Shown here one piece after another: positions 1 through 5,364 of a DNA stretch of 32,523 nt. Location: NCBI GenBank assembly GCA_902799875.1, contig CADCCH010000023.1, positions 1 through 32,523 of the forward strand. Reading direction: 5' to 3'. A program made the position numbers and the translations under genes. Under the pieces are notes generated by a model. That model saw nothing but the letters and a program-made list of their open reading frames with translations. It searched no databases and had not been told where the DNA came from. The stretch's first letter is position 1, and the number at the start of each line of letters is the position of its first letter. This DNA is from an uncultured Bacteroidales bacterium (lineage in GTDB: Bacteria; Bacteroidota; Bacteroidia; Bacteroidales; Paludibacteraceae).

Positions 1-25
1 TCGGAATAACTGTTTTTCGTTCTTG

Positions 26-74
26 ACATAAAACTAAAATCTTAATAATAGTACATTTTTCTCCAGTTTTATGT
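26..74. repeat. Perfect 10-bp inverted repeat with 29-base loop
   Basis: ACATAAAACT at 26-35 is matched by its exact reverse complement at 65-74. The loop is AT-rich. It lies downstream of tRNA-Lys on the minus strand, beyond the hairpin at 98-123. It could be a secondary terminator or processing stem, or belong to whatever lies left of the window. No gene is visible in 1-128. Confidence 0.5.
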
Positions 75-97
75 GACAACTTTTTTCAGTATAAGAC

Positions 98-123
98 AAG
101 GACATCCGTATTCGAATGTCCTT
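98..123. terminator. Hairpin beside tRNA-Lys 3' end, terminator candidate
   Basis: AAGGACAT (98-105) pairs with ATGTCCTT (116-123) around a 10-base loop. The run of T that follows is on the plus strand (122-127), so the classic terminator polarity suits a plus-strand transcript entering from the left. On the minus strand the hairpin sits 5 bases after the tRNA-Lys 3' end and is preceded by A, so it may also end or protect that transcript. Confidence 0.5.
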
Positions 124-128
124 TTTTG

Positions 129-201
129 TGTCCCCCGAGGGACTCGAACCCTCGACCCACTGATTAAGAGTCAGTTGCTCTACCAACTGAGCTAGGGAGA
201 C
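129..201 (-). tRNA. tRNA-Lys (anticodon CTT)
   Basis: A full cloverleaf is readable on the minus strand. The acceptor stem GTCTCCC pairs with GGGGGAC with one G-U pair. The anticodon arm is ACTGA-CTCTTAA-TCAGT, giving anticodon CTT at positions 34-36. The T arm is GAGGG-TTCGAGT-CCCTC and the discriminator base is A at 129. CCA is not encoded. The mature 5' end is about 135 bases downstream of a strong promoter at 341-372, so the primary transcript has a long leader to be trimmed by RNase P. Confidence 0.97.
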
Positions 202-336
202 TTCGCGTTCGGTACCCTCGGACTGCATAACAAATGCTTTGTTATGGTAAGTCTCTCGGGCCCTCCGCTCTCCCCAAAAATTAAAAATTTTCGGGGGCCC
301 CAATTGGCTCCGTCAAACCTTCATTTTTGGAAAGCG
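202..336 (-). other. Long structured leader between promoter and tRNA-Lys
   Basis: This stretch should be transcribed from the promoter at 341-372. It holds two hairpins: ATAACAAA/TTTGTTAT with a 3-base loop at about 226-244, and an 11-bp stem with one G-U pair built from CCCCAAAAATT and AATTTTCGGGG at about 271-295. No open frame here looks like a protein. Its function is unknown; it may simply be a cleaved tRNA leader. Confidence 0.4.
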
Positions 337-340
337 GGTG

Positions 341-372
341 CAAAGGTACTGCTTTTTTTTGAATTGACCAAA
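341..372 (-). promoter_or_regulatory. Bacteroidota-type promoter for tRNA-Lys
   Basis: Read on the minus strand this is TTTG (369-372), exactly 20 bases, then TACCTTTG (341-348). This matches the known Bacteroides primary sigma consensus of a -33 TTTG and a -7 TAnnTTTG. Bases 331-373 are identical to 4540-4582, which carries the promoter of the other tRNA unit. Confidence 0.85.
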
Positions 373-423
373 TATTTTTGCATTTTTTTTATCAAAAAGT
401 GCATTTTCGGTCATTTTTACCCC

Positions 424-1149
424 TTACAGACTCTCTGCAAACCTTTCGGCCTCGTCGATTTGGTCGATTTTGCCGACATCCATCATGCGATAGTCAGAAG
501 GGACATAGGCTTGCAACGGAACCTCATTCATGACCTTCAGATAGAAATCGATTAAGGAGAACTTATCGCCGGGCATCTGTGATAAGAGCGAAAGGACTTC
601 GGGATTTAGGATCTGACAGCCGCTGAATGCCAGATGCCGGCCGTCCTGACCTTTTAATTCACCGGTAGCGATATTGGTCCAACCGCACAGTTGATCCTGC
701 TCATCGAAACAGAGATAGCGCTGGGTTTTGCGTTCACTCACGACTAACTGACTCACGCCATTTTTCTCATACGCACGTACGAGCGCACGCAAATCCATAT
801 TGGATAATATATCTACGTTGCAGGCTAATAATGGTGAATGGATGAAAGGATGAATGGATGAATGCTGAAGGGCTTTTTTTAGTCCTCCACCGGTATCGAG
901 AAGCATGTCGCGTTCGTCGGAGATAGTGATAGTACAGCCCCATCCGTTGTTTTGGCGGATGGTGTCAATAATCATATCGGGGAAATGGTGCACATTGACG
1001 ATGAGATCGGTTATTCCGGCGTCACGCAGTTTTTCCACCTGCCATTGGAGGAGCGGCTTGCCTGCCAAGGGCACCAGTGCTTTGGGCATCGTATCGGTGA
1101 GCGGTTTAAGGCGCGTGCCCAAACCGGCTGCAAAAATCATCGCTTTCAT
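424..1149 (-). CDS. NDP-sugar nucleotidyltransferase, MurU-like
   Basis: This 241-residue protein has the N-terminal signature of sugar-phosphate nucleotidyltransferases: MKAMIFAAGLGTRL at residues 1-14, then MPKALVPLAGKPLL at 21-34. NVDIL near residue 113 supplies the metal-binding Asp. Size and motifs fit the MurU branch, which makes UDP-MurNAc from MurNAc-1-phosphate in peptidoglycan recycling. The next gene upstream but one encodes an AmgK-like kinase, the partner that would make the sugar-1-phosphate, so a recycling role is a reasonable inference. A mannose-1-phosphate or other NDP-sugar enzyme is not excluded. The linker near residues 96-105 is encoded by an imperfect 8-bp tandem array (833-864). 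The gene starts 21 bases after the RapZ-domain gene, and the spacer is itself an 8-bp array (1155-1194). Confidence 0.85.
   Translation of the reverse strand: MKAMIFAAGLGTRLKPLTDTMPKALVPLAGKPLLQWQVEKLRDAGITDLIVNVHHFPDMIIDTIRQNNGWGCTITISDERDMLLDTGGGLKKALQHSSIHPFIHSPLLACNVDILSNMDLRALVRAYEKNGVSQLVVSERKTQRYLCFDEQDQLCGWTNIATGELKGQDGRHLAFSGCQILNPEVLSLLSQMPGDKFSLIDFYLKVMNEVPLQAYVPSDYRMMDVGKIDQIDEAERFAESL
833..864. repeat. Imperfect 8-bp tandem array, 4 units, inside coding sequence
   Basis: Units read on the plus strand are GGTGAATG, GATGAAAG, GATGAATG, GATGAATG. They encode a Ser/Ile/His-rich linker in the nucleotidyltransferase. The unit length is not a multiple of three, so gain or loss of one unit would shift the frame. 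Confidence 0.75.
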
Positions 1150-1154
1150 AATAA

Positions 1155-1194
1155 CTATGATGCTAGGAAACTAGGGTTCTAGGATCCTAGTTTG
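1155..1194. repeat. Imperfect 8-bp tandem array, 5 units, at a gene junction
   Basis: Units are CTATGATG, CTAGGAAA, CTAGGGTT, CTAGGATC, CTAGTTTG. The array covers the last codons and TAG stop of the RapZ-domain gene and the whole spacer to the nucleotidyltransferase start. The CTAG core also makes several short palindromes. Confidence 0.75.
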
Positions 1195-1578
1195 GTTTTG
1201 TTCACGGTGGATAATGTGAATACGAACGTTGTATTTCTCGCGCAAGTGTTTTGCCAGATGCTCCGCACAATACACAGAGCGATGTTGGCCACCCGTGCAA
1301 CCGAAAGCCACTTGCAGATTGGTAAAATCGCGCTCTATGAACCGTTCTACATGATGATCTACCAGTTTATCTACCGACTCCAGGAAGATCAGGATCTCAC
1401 CATCTTTCTCGAGGAAATCAATAACCGGTTGGTCCAGACCGGTTAGTGTTTTATATTCATCGTATTTCCCGGGGTTGTGGGTTGAGCGGCAATCGAAAAT
1501 ATAGCCACCGCCGTTACCGGACTCATCGACCGGCAAACCACGCTTAAACGAGAAGGAGTAAATCGTTACTGATAGCAT
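1171..1578 (-). CDS. RapZ C-terminal domain protein (free-standing)
   Basis: The 135 residues from the ATG at 1578 match only the C-terminal half of RapZ: NGGGYIFDCR near 22-31, NPGKYD then LTGLDQPV near 45-52, and the signature GCTGGQHRSVY at 93-103. The N-terminal P-loop domain of RapZ is absent. In E. coli this domain binds glucosamine-6-phosphate and the small RNA GlmZ. In other Bacteroidales, as I recall them, this domain is fused behind an AmgK-like kinase. Here it lies in the +1 frame and overlaps the kinase gene by 35 bases. An upstream in-frame start at 1620 would add 14 poorly conserved residues. No Shine-Dalgarno is visible, so expression may need translational coupling or a frameshift. 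Confidence 0.85.
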   Translation of the reverse strand: MLSVTIYSFSFKRGLPVDESGNGGGYIFDCRSTHNPGKYDEYKTLTGLDQPVIDFLEKDGEILIFLESVDKLVDHHVERFIERDFTNLQVAFGCTGGQHRSVYCAEHLAKHLREKYNVRIHIIHREQNQTRILEP

Positions 1579-2464
1579 ACAAATAGGGGTATTTGTTTTG
1601 TAATTCGGCGTTCGCCTCAAACAATTCTTTCAGATTCTTGATGGCCAAGGGTATCGACTCCAGGAAATGCGGTTTTCGCTCAAAATAACCGCGGTAGCCA
1701 TAGGCTCCGAGTACCTGTAAGGTGCGGAACAAGACGAAATGCGGAAGAGCGGCACGCCAAGCGTCCTTATTGAAGATTGAAGATTGAAGATTGGAGATTT
1801 TTTCCAATTCATCCAAATAGGCCTCAATTAACTTCTCACGCAAATCGGGAGACATGTTGGCCTTGGCCTGCCAGAGGAAAGAAGCCACATCGTATTGAGT
1901 CGGGCCACGACGACCACCCTGAAAATCAATGAAATAGGGTTTGTCGTCTTTGATCATGACGTTCCGACTCTGGAAATCGCGGTAGAGGAATGTGTTGGCC
2001 GGTTGTGCCAATATCACCTGCACGATCTTGTCGAAATCATCCTCGAGTTTCGGCTCGGAGAACTCGATCTTTGTGCCTTTGAGGAAGCAGTATTTGAAAT
2101 AGTTCAGGTCCCAGCGAATGGATCGTTCGTCCATGGCCGGTACCGGAAAACAAACGGACCAATCGAAGTCCTTTGCACCCTCCACCTGTATATGCGCCAG
2201 GGCACGAATGGCTTTCTCCAACAACTCCGGCTCTAAGCAATTGAAAAGCAGCGTATCGCCTAAGTCCTCCTGGGTATAACTCATCTCATCTTCGCTCACC
2301 CAGTACACTTCCGGCACGGGTAAGCCAAGCGCACGAAAATGACGCGCCATGTAAATGAACGCACGGTTCTCATCGCGGTTGGTACCCACTACGCGAATGA
2401 TACTTCTGCCGTTCGCGTCCGTTTCTCGGGTATACACTCTATTGGAGCCTTGCTGTTTTAGCAT
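1544..2464 (-). CDS. AmgK-like sugar kinase (aminoglycoside phosphotransferase fold)
   Basis: This 306-residue kinase has the catalytic loop YRDFQSRNVM at residues 161-170 (Asp163 and Asn168; Tyr replaces the usual His) and the metal-binding FIDFQGG at 178-184, followed by RRGPTQYDVASFL. These fit the AmgK group, which phosphorylates MurNAc or GlcNAc at the anomeric carbon. The protein ends in a tail (YAISNDLLLLV) that looks like an out-of-frame extension past the point where homologues continue into a RapZ C-terminal domain. The start ATG overlaps the lipid kinase gene by 7 bases, implying coupling. Residues near 218-227 are encoded by a 7-bp tandem array (1769-1796). Confidence 0.82.
   Translation of the reverse strand: MLKQQGSNRVYTRETDANGRSIIRVVGTNRDENRAFIYMARHFRALGLPVPEVYWVSEDEMSYTQEDLGDTLLFNCLEPELLEKAIRALAHIQVEGAKDFDWSVCFPVPAMDERSIRWDLNYFKYCFLKGTKIEFSEPKLEDDFDKIVQVILAQPANTFLYRDFQSRNVMIKDDKPYFIDFQGGRRGPTQYDVASFLWQAKANMSPDLREKLIEAYLDELEKISNLQSSIFNKDAWRAALPHFVLFRTLQVLGAYGYRGYFERKPHFLESIPLAIKNLKELFEANAELQNKYPYLYAISNDLLLLV
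1769..1796. repeat. 7-bp tandem array, 4 near-perfect units, inside coding sequence
   Basis: ATTGAAG occurs three times in a row, followed by ATTGGAG. It is the most regular of the short arrays in this window. It lies in the kinase gene, encoding a Ser/Asn-rich loop. A change of one unit would break the reading frame. Confidence 0.85.
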
Positions 2465-3381
2465 CTGAATTGCAATGCGTTATGAAGACAAGTCACTTTG
2501 CAGGGGCCGATAATATTCTCCAGGATGCCGTCGGCCTCAAAGAGGATATGTTTGCGGTAGTTGATTTCGATCTCCTCCCCGCAAATCGGATACACAAAGG
2601 GCAACTCGGTCAACTTACCGTTATACAATTTCGGCAGCGCAGCGATGACTTGCTTAAACGTCGGTTTTTTGATGAACATCGTGTGGAAGACGCCGTCTTG
2701 CGGATCGGCTTCGGGGTTCTGTTTGATACCACCGCCGGAGAAAGGTCCGTTACCGATGTTCATCGTAAAGAGCAAGTCGTTGACAGCTTCTTTGCCGTCT
2801 ACCGTCAGGATCATGTGTTGCGCTTTATGCTGCACTATAGCCGCAATGAGTCCAAACAGATAATTGACGTGGTGGGAGCCGATATAGTATTTGAGATGCT
2901 CTGCTTTCTGGCAGCACAAGGGATCGACGCCAAAGCCCACCGAGTTGATGAAATAACGGTGGTGCTTGATGTTATTGCGCCAATAGGTGACGCAGCCTAT
3001 GTCAATCGGATGTCCTTCGCCCTCAAAGAAACGCAGCAGACTCTCCTTATGGTTCTTGGTCAGATTCCAGTATCTTCCCCAATCGTTACCCGTACCACGC
3101 GGCATCAGACCCACCTGGATTTTCGCACGCTGTTCGGGTTTCAAGTCGGCACGCATAATACCGTTGATCGCCTCCGACAACGTGCCATCTCCACCCAGAA
3201 TCAAAATCTCGTCATACCCTTTCTCCACCAACTCACGCGCTAACTCAATCGCGTGACCGGCAAACTTGGTCACACGGTAGGCAAAAGGCTGATGACGCTT
3301 ACGCAGCAGTTTCCAAAGGTATATACGCTGAGCCCGAAACGCTTTTTTCCCCGACTTCGGATTAATGATGATTCCTAACAT
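2458..3381 (-). CDS. Diacylglycerol kinase family lipid kinase
   Basis: This 307-residue protein carries the DAGK catalytic-domain signatures INPKSGKKA at residues 6-14, GGDGTLSEAINGI at 63-75 and PRGTGNDWGR at 94-103. A long C-terminal beta-rich domain follows, with residues such as GNGPFSGGG typical of the YegS/DgkB group. It should phosphorylate diacylglycerol or a related lipid at the inner membrane face, though the substrate cannot be read from sequence. It heads the four-gene set ending at 424. Its ATG lies directly behind the T-rich end of a hairpin at 3395-3430 and no promoter of the local consensus precedes it, so transcription probably reads through from the ribosomal protein promoter at 4132-4163. 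Confidence 0.9.
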   Translation of the reverse strand: MLGIIINPKSGKKAFRAQRIYLWKLLRKRHQPFAYRVTKFAGHAIELARELVEKGYDEILILGGDGTLSEAINGIMRADLKPEQRAKIQVGLMPRGTGNDWGRYWNLTKNHKESLLRFFEGEGHPIDIGCVTYWRNNIKHHRYFINSVGFGVDPLCCQKAEHLKYYIGSHHVNYLFGLIAAIVQHKAQHMILTVDGKEAVNDLLFTMNIGNGPFSGGGIKQNPEADPQDGVFHTMFIKKPTFKQVIAALPKLYNGKLTELPFVYPICGEEIEINYRKHILFEADGILENIIGPCKVTCLHNALQFRC

Positions 3382-3394
3382 GGTATTAAAAACG

Positions 3395-3430
3395 CAATTA
3401 GCGCACCACGAAGTACGTAGTGCGCCAATT
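3395..3430 (-). terminator. Hairpin after DUF4295 gene, leaky terminator candidate
   Basis: GCGCACCACG (3401-3410) pairs with CGTAGTGCGC (3416-3425), one pair being G-U in the minus-strand RNA, around a 5-base loop. AATT/AATT outside extends the stem past one mismatch. A TTTTT run follows about 10 bases later on the minus strand, just before the lipid kinase start. The distant, short T run suggests partial rather than full termination. Confidence 0.55.
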
Positions 3431-3440
3431 TGTAGGTTTT

Positions 3441-3593
3441 TTACTTGAAGAACTCGTTCACTTTCTCGTTCAGAACAATCTCTTCCTGGAAGACGTAAGC
3501 ACCCGTTTTAGGCGACTTAACCATCTTAATGCACTTAGAGTGCGCGCGACCGGAGTTACCGGTTTGAAGGGTTGCAACCGCTTTCTTTGCCAT
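3441..3593 (-). CDS. DUF4295 family small protein
   Basis: This is a 50-residue basic protein starting MAKKAVATLQTGNSGRAHSK and ending EKVNEFFK. It matches the DUF4295 family, which I know only from Bacteroidota, where it sits directly after rpmG as here. Its function is not established. The small size, Lys content and constant position beside L28 and L33 suggest a ribosome-associated role. It starts 29 bases after the rpmG stop. Confidence 0.88.
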   Translation of the reverse strand: MAKKAVATLQTGNSGRAHSKCIKMVKSPKTGAYVFQEEIVLNEKVNEFFK

Positions 3594-3622
3594 AGTTCTA
3601 AGCCTTTCTAATTAGGGGTTCA

Positions 3623-3811
3623 TTACTTAATCTCCTTGTGAAGCGTGTATTTCTTCAAATAGGGATTGTACTTCATTAACTCGAGACGATCCGGGGTGTT
3701 CTTGCGGTTCTTGGTCGTGATGTAACGGCTCATTCCGGGAACACCGCTGTTCTTCTGCTCTGTGCACTCAAGGATAACTTGAACGCGTGCCTCTTTTTGT
3801 TTCTTTGCCAT
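3623..3811 (-). CDS. rpmG: 50S ribosomal protein L33
   Basis: This 62-residue basic protein has the L33 pattern: [12 protein letters not shown] at residues 11-22, the [22 protein letters not shown] core, and a Lys-rich end. The usual zinc-ribbon Cys pairs are missing: only the single Cys of ILECT remains. This makes it a Cys-poor (C-minus) form that does not need zinc. It lies between rpmB and the DUF4295 gene in the standard Bacteroidota order, 17 bases after rpmB, and is transcribed from the promoter at 4132-4163. Confidence 0.97.
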   Translation of the reverse strand: MAKKQKEARVQVILECTEQKNSGVPGMSRYITTKNRKNTPDRLELMKYNPYLKKYTLHKEIK

Positions 3812-3828
3812 TGTTCAGCTCCTTTCGT

Positions 3829-4065
3829 TTAATAGAGATAGCCCTTCTCCGCAGCTTGTTTCAGCGCGTTGTCGAGACCGATCTTGTTAATAGTTCTCAG
3901 ACCAGCTGCACTCACGTTCAGCTCGATCCATACATCTTGTTCTACCCAGTAGAACTTGCGGCGGAATAGGTTCACATCAAACGTGCGCTTGGTGTGACGC
4001 TTCGAGTGCGAAACGTTGCAGCCGCCCATGGCTTTCTTGCCTGTAATTTGACAAATTTTTGACAT
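3829..4065 (-). CDS. rpmB: 50S ribosomal protein L28
   Basis: This 78-residue protein begins [20 protein letters not shown], the typical L28 start, followed by [13 protein letters not shown]. It is a structural protein of the large ribosomal subunit. It is the first gene of the rpmB-rpmG-DUF4295 unit. The leader from the promoter at 4132-4163 would be about 60 bases and AT-rich, without a Shine-Dalgarno sequence. Confidence 0.97.
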   Translation of the reverse strand: MSKICQITGKKAMGGCNVSHSKRHTKRTFDVNLFRRKFYWVEQDVWIELNVSAAGLRTINKIGLDNALKQAAEKGYLY

Positions 4066-4131
4066 TGTAGTATATATTTTATATTCTTCTCAATTTCGGG
4101 GATTCTTCGCATATTTACACGAAAAATCGCG

Positions 4132-4163
4132 CAAAGGTACTGCTTTTTTTTGACATACACAAA
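4132..4163 (-). promoter_or_regulatory. Bacteroidota-type promoter for rpmB-rpmG-DUF4295
   Basis: On the minus strand TTTG (4160-4163) is followed by 20 bases and TACCTTTG (4132-4139). Flanking CG and poly-A are as in the tRNA promoters of this window. Confidence 0.83.
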
Positions 4164-4236
4164 TTTTTTTAGAAAAAAATACAAAATTTATGCAAAATTG
4201 TTAAAAAAGGCGGGCGATTGCTACAAACCAAAAATA

Positions 4237-4274
4237 AAAACCTCACTTGAGAACGAGCTCTCAGATGAGGTTTT
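4237..4274 (-). terminator. Strong intrinsic terminator after tRNA-Arg
   Basis: AAAACCTCA (4237-4245) pairs with TGAGGTTTT (4266-4274), and an inner TGAGA/TCTCA stem (4248-4252 / 4259-4263) extends it. On the minus strand the stem is followed by TTTTTATTTTTGG. This is a convincing end for the tRNA-Asp/tRNA-Arg transcript, 14 bases after the tRNA-Arg 3' end. The remaining 4164-4236 holds only AT-rich sequence upstream of the rpmB promoter. Confidence 0.88.
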
Positions 4275-4287
4275 AATTTTCGTTTTG

Positions 4288-4361
4288 TGATCCATGCAGG
4301 ATTCAAACCTGCAACCCCCACATCCGTAGTGTGGTACTCTATTCAGTTGAGCTAATGGACC
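4288..4361 (-). tRNA. tRNA-Arg (anticodon ACG)
   Basis: The acceptor GGTCCAT pairs with ATGGATC (one G-U). The anticodon arm is CCACA-CTACGGA-TGTGG, giving anticodon ACG (A34 is normally edited to inosine by TadA). The T arm is GCAGG-TTTGAAT-CCTGC and the discriminator is A. CCA is not encoded. It is co-transcribed behind tRNA-Asp, 35 bases downstream of its encoded CCA. Confidence 0.96.
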
Positions 4362-4364
4362 GCT

Positions 4365-4495
4365 GCTTTTTGAAAAGAAGAGAGGCTTGCGCCTCCTGGC
4401 GGTGCGGACGAGACTCGAACTCGCGACCTACGGCGTGACAGGCCGGTATTCTAACCAACTGAACTACCGCACCAGTAGTCTTCTTTTTCAAAAGC
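4365..4495 (-). repeat. Inverted repeats flanking tRNA-Asp, likely pre-tRNA processing stem
   Basis: GCTTTTTGAAAAGAAG (4365-4380) and CTTCTTTTTCAAAAGC (4480-4495) are complementary at 14 of 16 positions and flank tRNA-Asp. In the primary transcript they would form a long stem with the tRNA at its tip. A GAGGC-GCAA-GCCTC hairpin (4382-4395) lies just after the tRNA CCA end. Confidence 0.6.
4397..4473 (-). tRNA. tRNA-Asp (anticodon GTC) with encoded CCA
   Basis: The acceptor GGTGCGG pairs with CCGCACC, the discriminator is G, and CCA is encoded at 4397-4399, unlike the other two tRNAs here. The anticodon loop is CTGTCAC. The anticodon stem CCGGC / GCCGT pairs at four positions, leaving a C-U mismatch at 27-43. 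It is the first gene of the transcript from the promoter at 4550-4581. The leader 4474-4549 contains GGCAC-CATC-GTGCC and CGCTT-AAG-AAGCG hairpins. Confidence 0.96.
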
Positions 4496-4549
4496 GCTTA
4501 AGAAGCGATTTTTCTCGGCACCATCGTGCCTTCGATTCAAAAGCGGGTG

Positions 4550-4581
4550 CAAAGGTACTGCTTTTTTTTGAATTGACCAAA
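4550..4581 (-). promoter_or_regulatory. Bacteroidota-type promoter for tRNA-Asp/tRNA-Arg
   Basis: On the minus strand TTTG (4578-4581) is followed by 20 bases and TACCTTTG (4550-4557). The 43 bases 4540-4582 are identical to 331-373, and looser similarity continues into the end of the DUF4886 gene. Confidence 0.85.
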
Positions 4582-4599
4582 TTTTTTTACACTTTTTTT

Positions 4600-5364
4600 T
4601 CAAAAAAATGCATTTTCTGCCATTTTTACCGCTTTATGGGCTGATTTTTGGGTCAAACGACGTTGTTTTTTGGTCATTTGGTCATTCTTATAGGGATTTC
4701 GTCTCACGTCTTTTCCGCTCAAAATTTCATACCACACACACGCAGCCGTATAACGTCCATAGACATAATTCAGATGATAGCCGTCCCGGCACAAGGTATC
4801 CCCTAATTTCGTTTGACGTGCATTCTGGATAGCCTGACCACACGGAATAACCGGTAGATTTTTCGGTGTACAAGCCACAATACTATCCCACATCTGTTGT
4901 TGATCGCTATGATAACGCGGATAGGCAGGATGTTTGGCGTCTTTACTATAGGCCCAAGTTTGCATCCAATACAACTTCGCCTTCGGTTGATAAGCACGTA
5001 CGGTGTCGATGAGCATAGATAGCCAAGGCTCGTAAGAACTGCGGATTCCGCTGTCATGACTCGCCTGTTGCAGTGAGATCACGCCGTACTCACCGTCTCG
5101 CAAGGCTTGTCTTAAGGAAATCGTATCCTTTATTATACGCGGGCACGCGTTGGTACACACGCGATGCGAGTACGCGCACGTGTCCTTTAATAAAAAACGC
5201 GCGTGCTGCTCCAACGAGCAACCTCCGTAGTACAAGTTATGCACCTCCACCTGCACACCTTTCGCGTCGCACAAAGGCACGAGTTCCTGTTCCACCGCAT
5301 CCCATGAGAAAGAGTTCCCGATACACAGGACACGTATAACTAATATGATACTAATGAGCTTCAA
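4600..5364 (-). CDS. DUF4886 protein, SGNH-hydrolase-like
   Basis: This 254-residue protein has VLCIGNSFSWDAVEQEL at about residues 12-28, the DUF4886 block that resembles the GDS box of SGNH hydrolases with Ser as nucleophile candidate. Near the C-terminal third, DGYHLN supplies the Asp-x-x-His pair. These suggest an esterase or deacetylase, but the substrate is unknown. Related proteins usually have a signal peptide. Here the N-terminus is only MKLISIILVI before the conserved block, and the start overlaps polA by 14 bases, so export is doubtful. The last ten codons lie inside sequence similar to the region upstream of the tRNA-Lys promoter, suggesting that a duplicated promoter segment reshaped this 3' end. 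The final residues are Lys-rich. Confidence 0.75.
   Translation of the reverse strand: MKLISIILVIRVLCIGNSFSWDAVEQELVPLCDAKGVQVEVHNLYYGGCSLEQHARFLLKDTCAYSHRVCTNACPRIIKDTISLRQALRDGEYGVISLQQASHDSGIRSSYEPWLSMLIDTVRAYQPKAKLYWMQTWAYSKDAKHPAYPRYHSDQQQMWDSIVACTPKNLPVIPCGQAIQNARQTKLGDTLCRDGYHLNYVYGRYTAACVWYEILSGKDVRRNPYKNDQMTKKQRRLTQKSAHKAVKMAENAFF

Noticed and set aside
129..201. tRNA-Lys as an attachment site for an integrated element
   Set aside because: No integrase and no second copy of the tRNA 3' end is visible, although the window ends 128 bases away on that side.
34..303. Open frame on the minus strand across the tRNA-Lys region
   Set aside because: Its middle is a translation of the tRNA gene and the rest is the leader and flanking hairpins. 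No protein family is recognisable.
833..1194. Short repeats considered as a CRISPR array
   Set aside because: Units are 7-8 bp, directly adjacent, without spacers. No cas genes are present.
3623..3811. Loss of zinc-binding Cys in L33 as a defect
   Set aside because: Cys-poor L33 forms are common and functional. Length and the rest of the sequence are normal.
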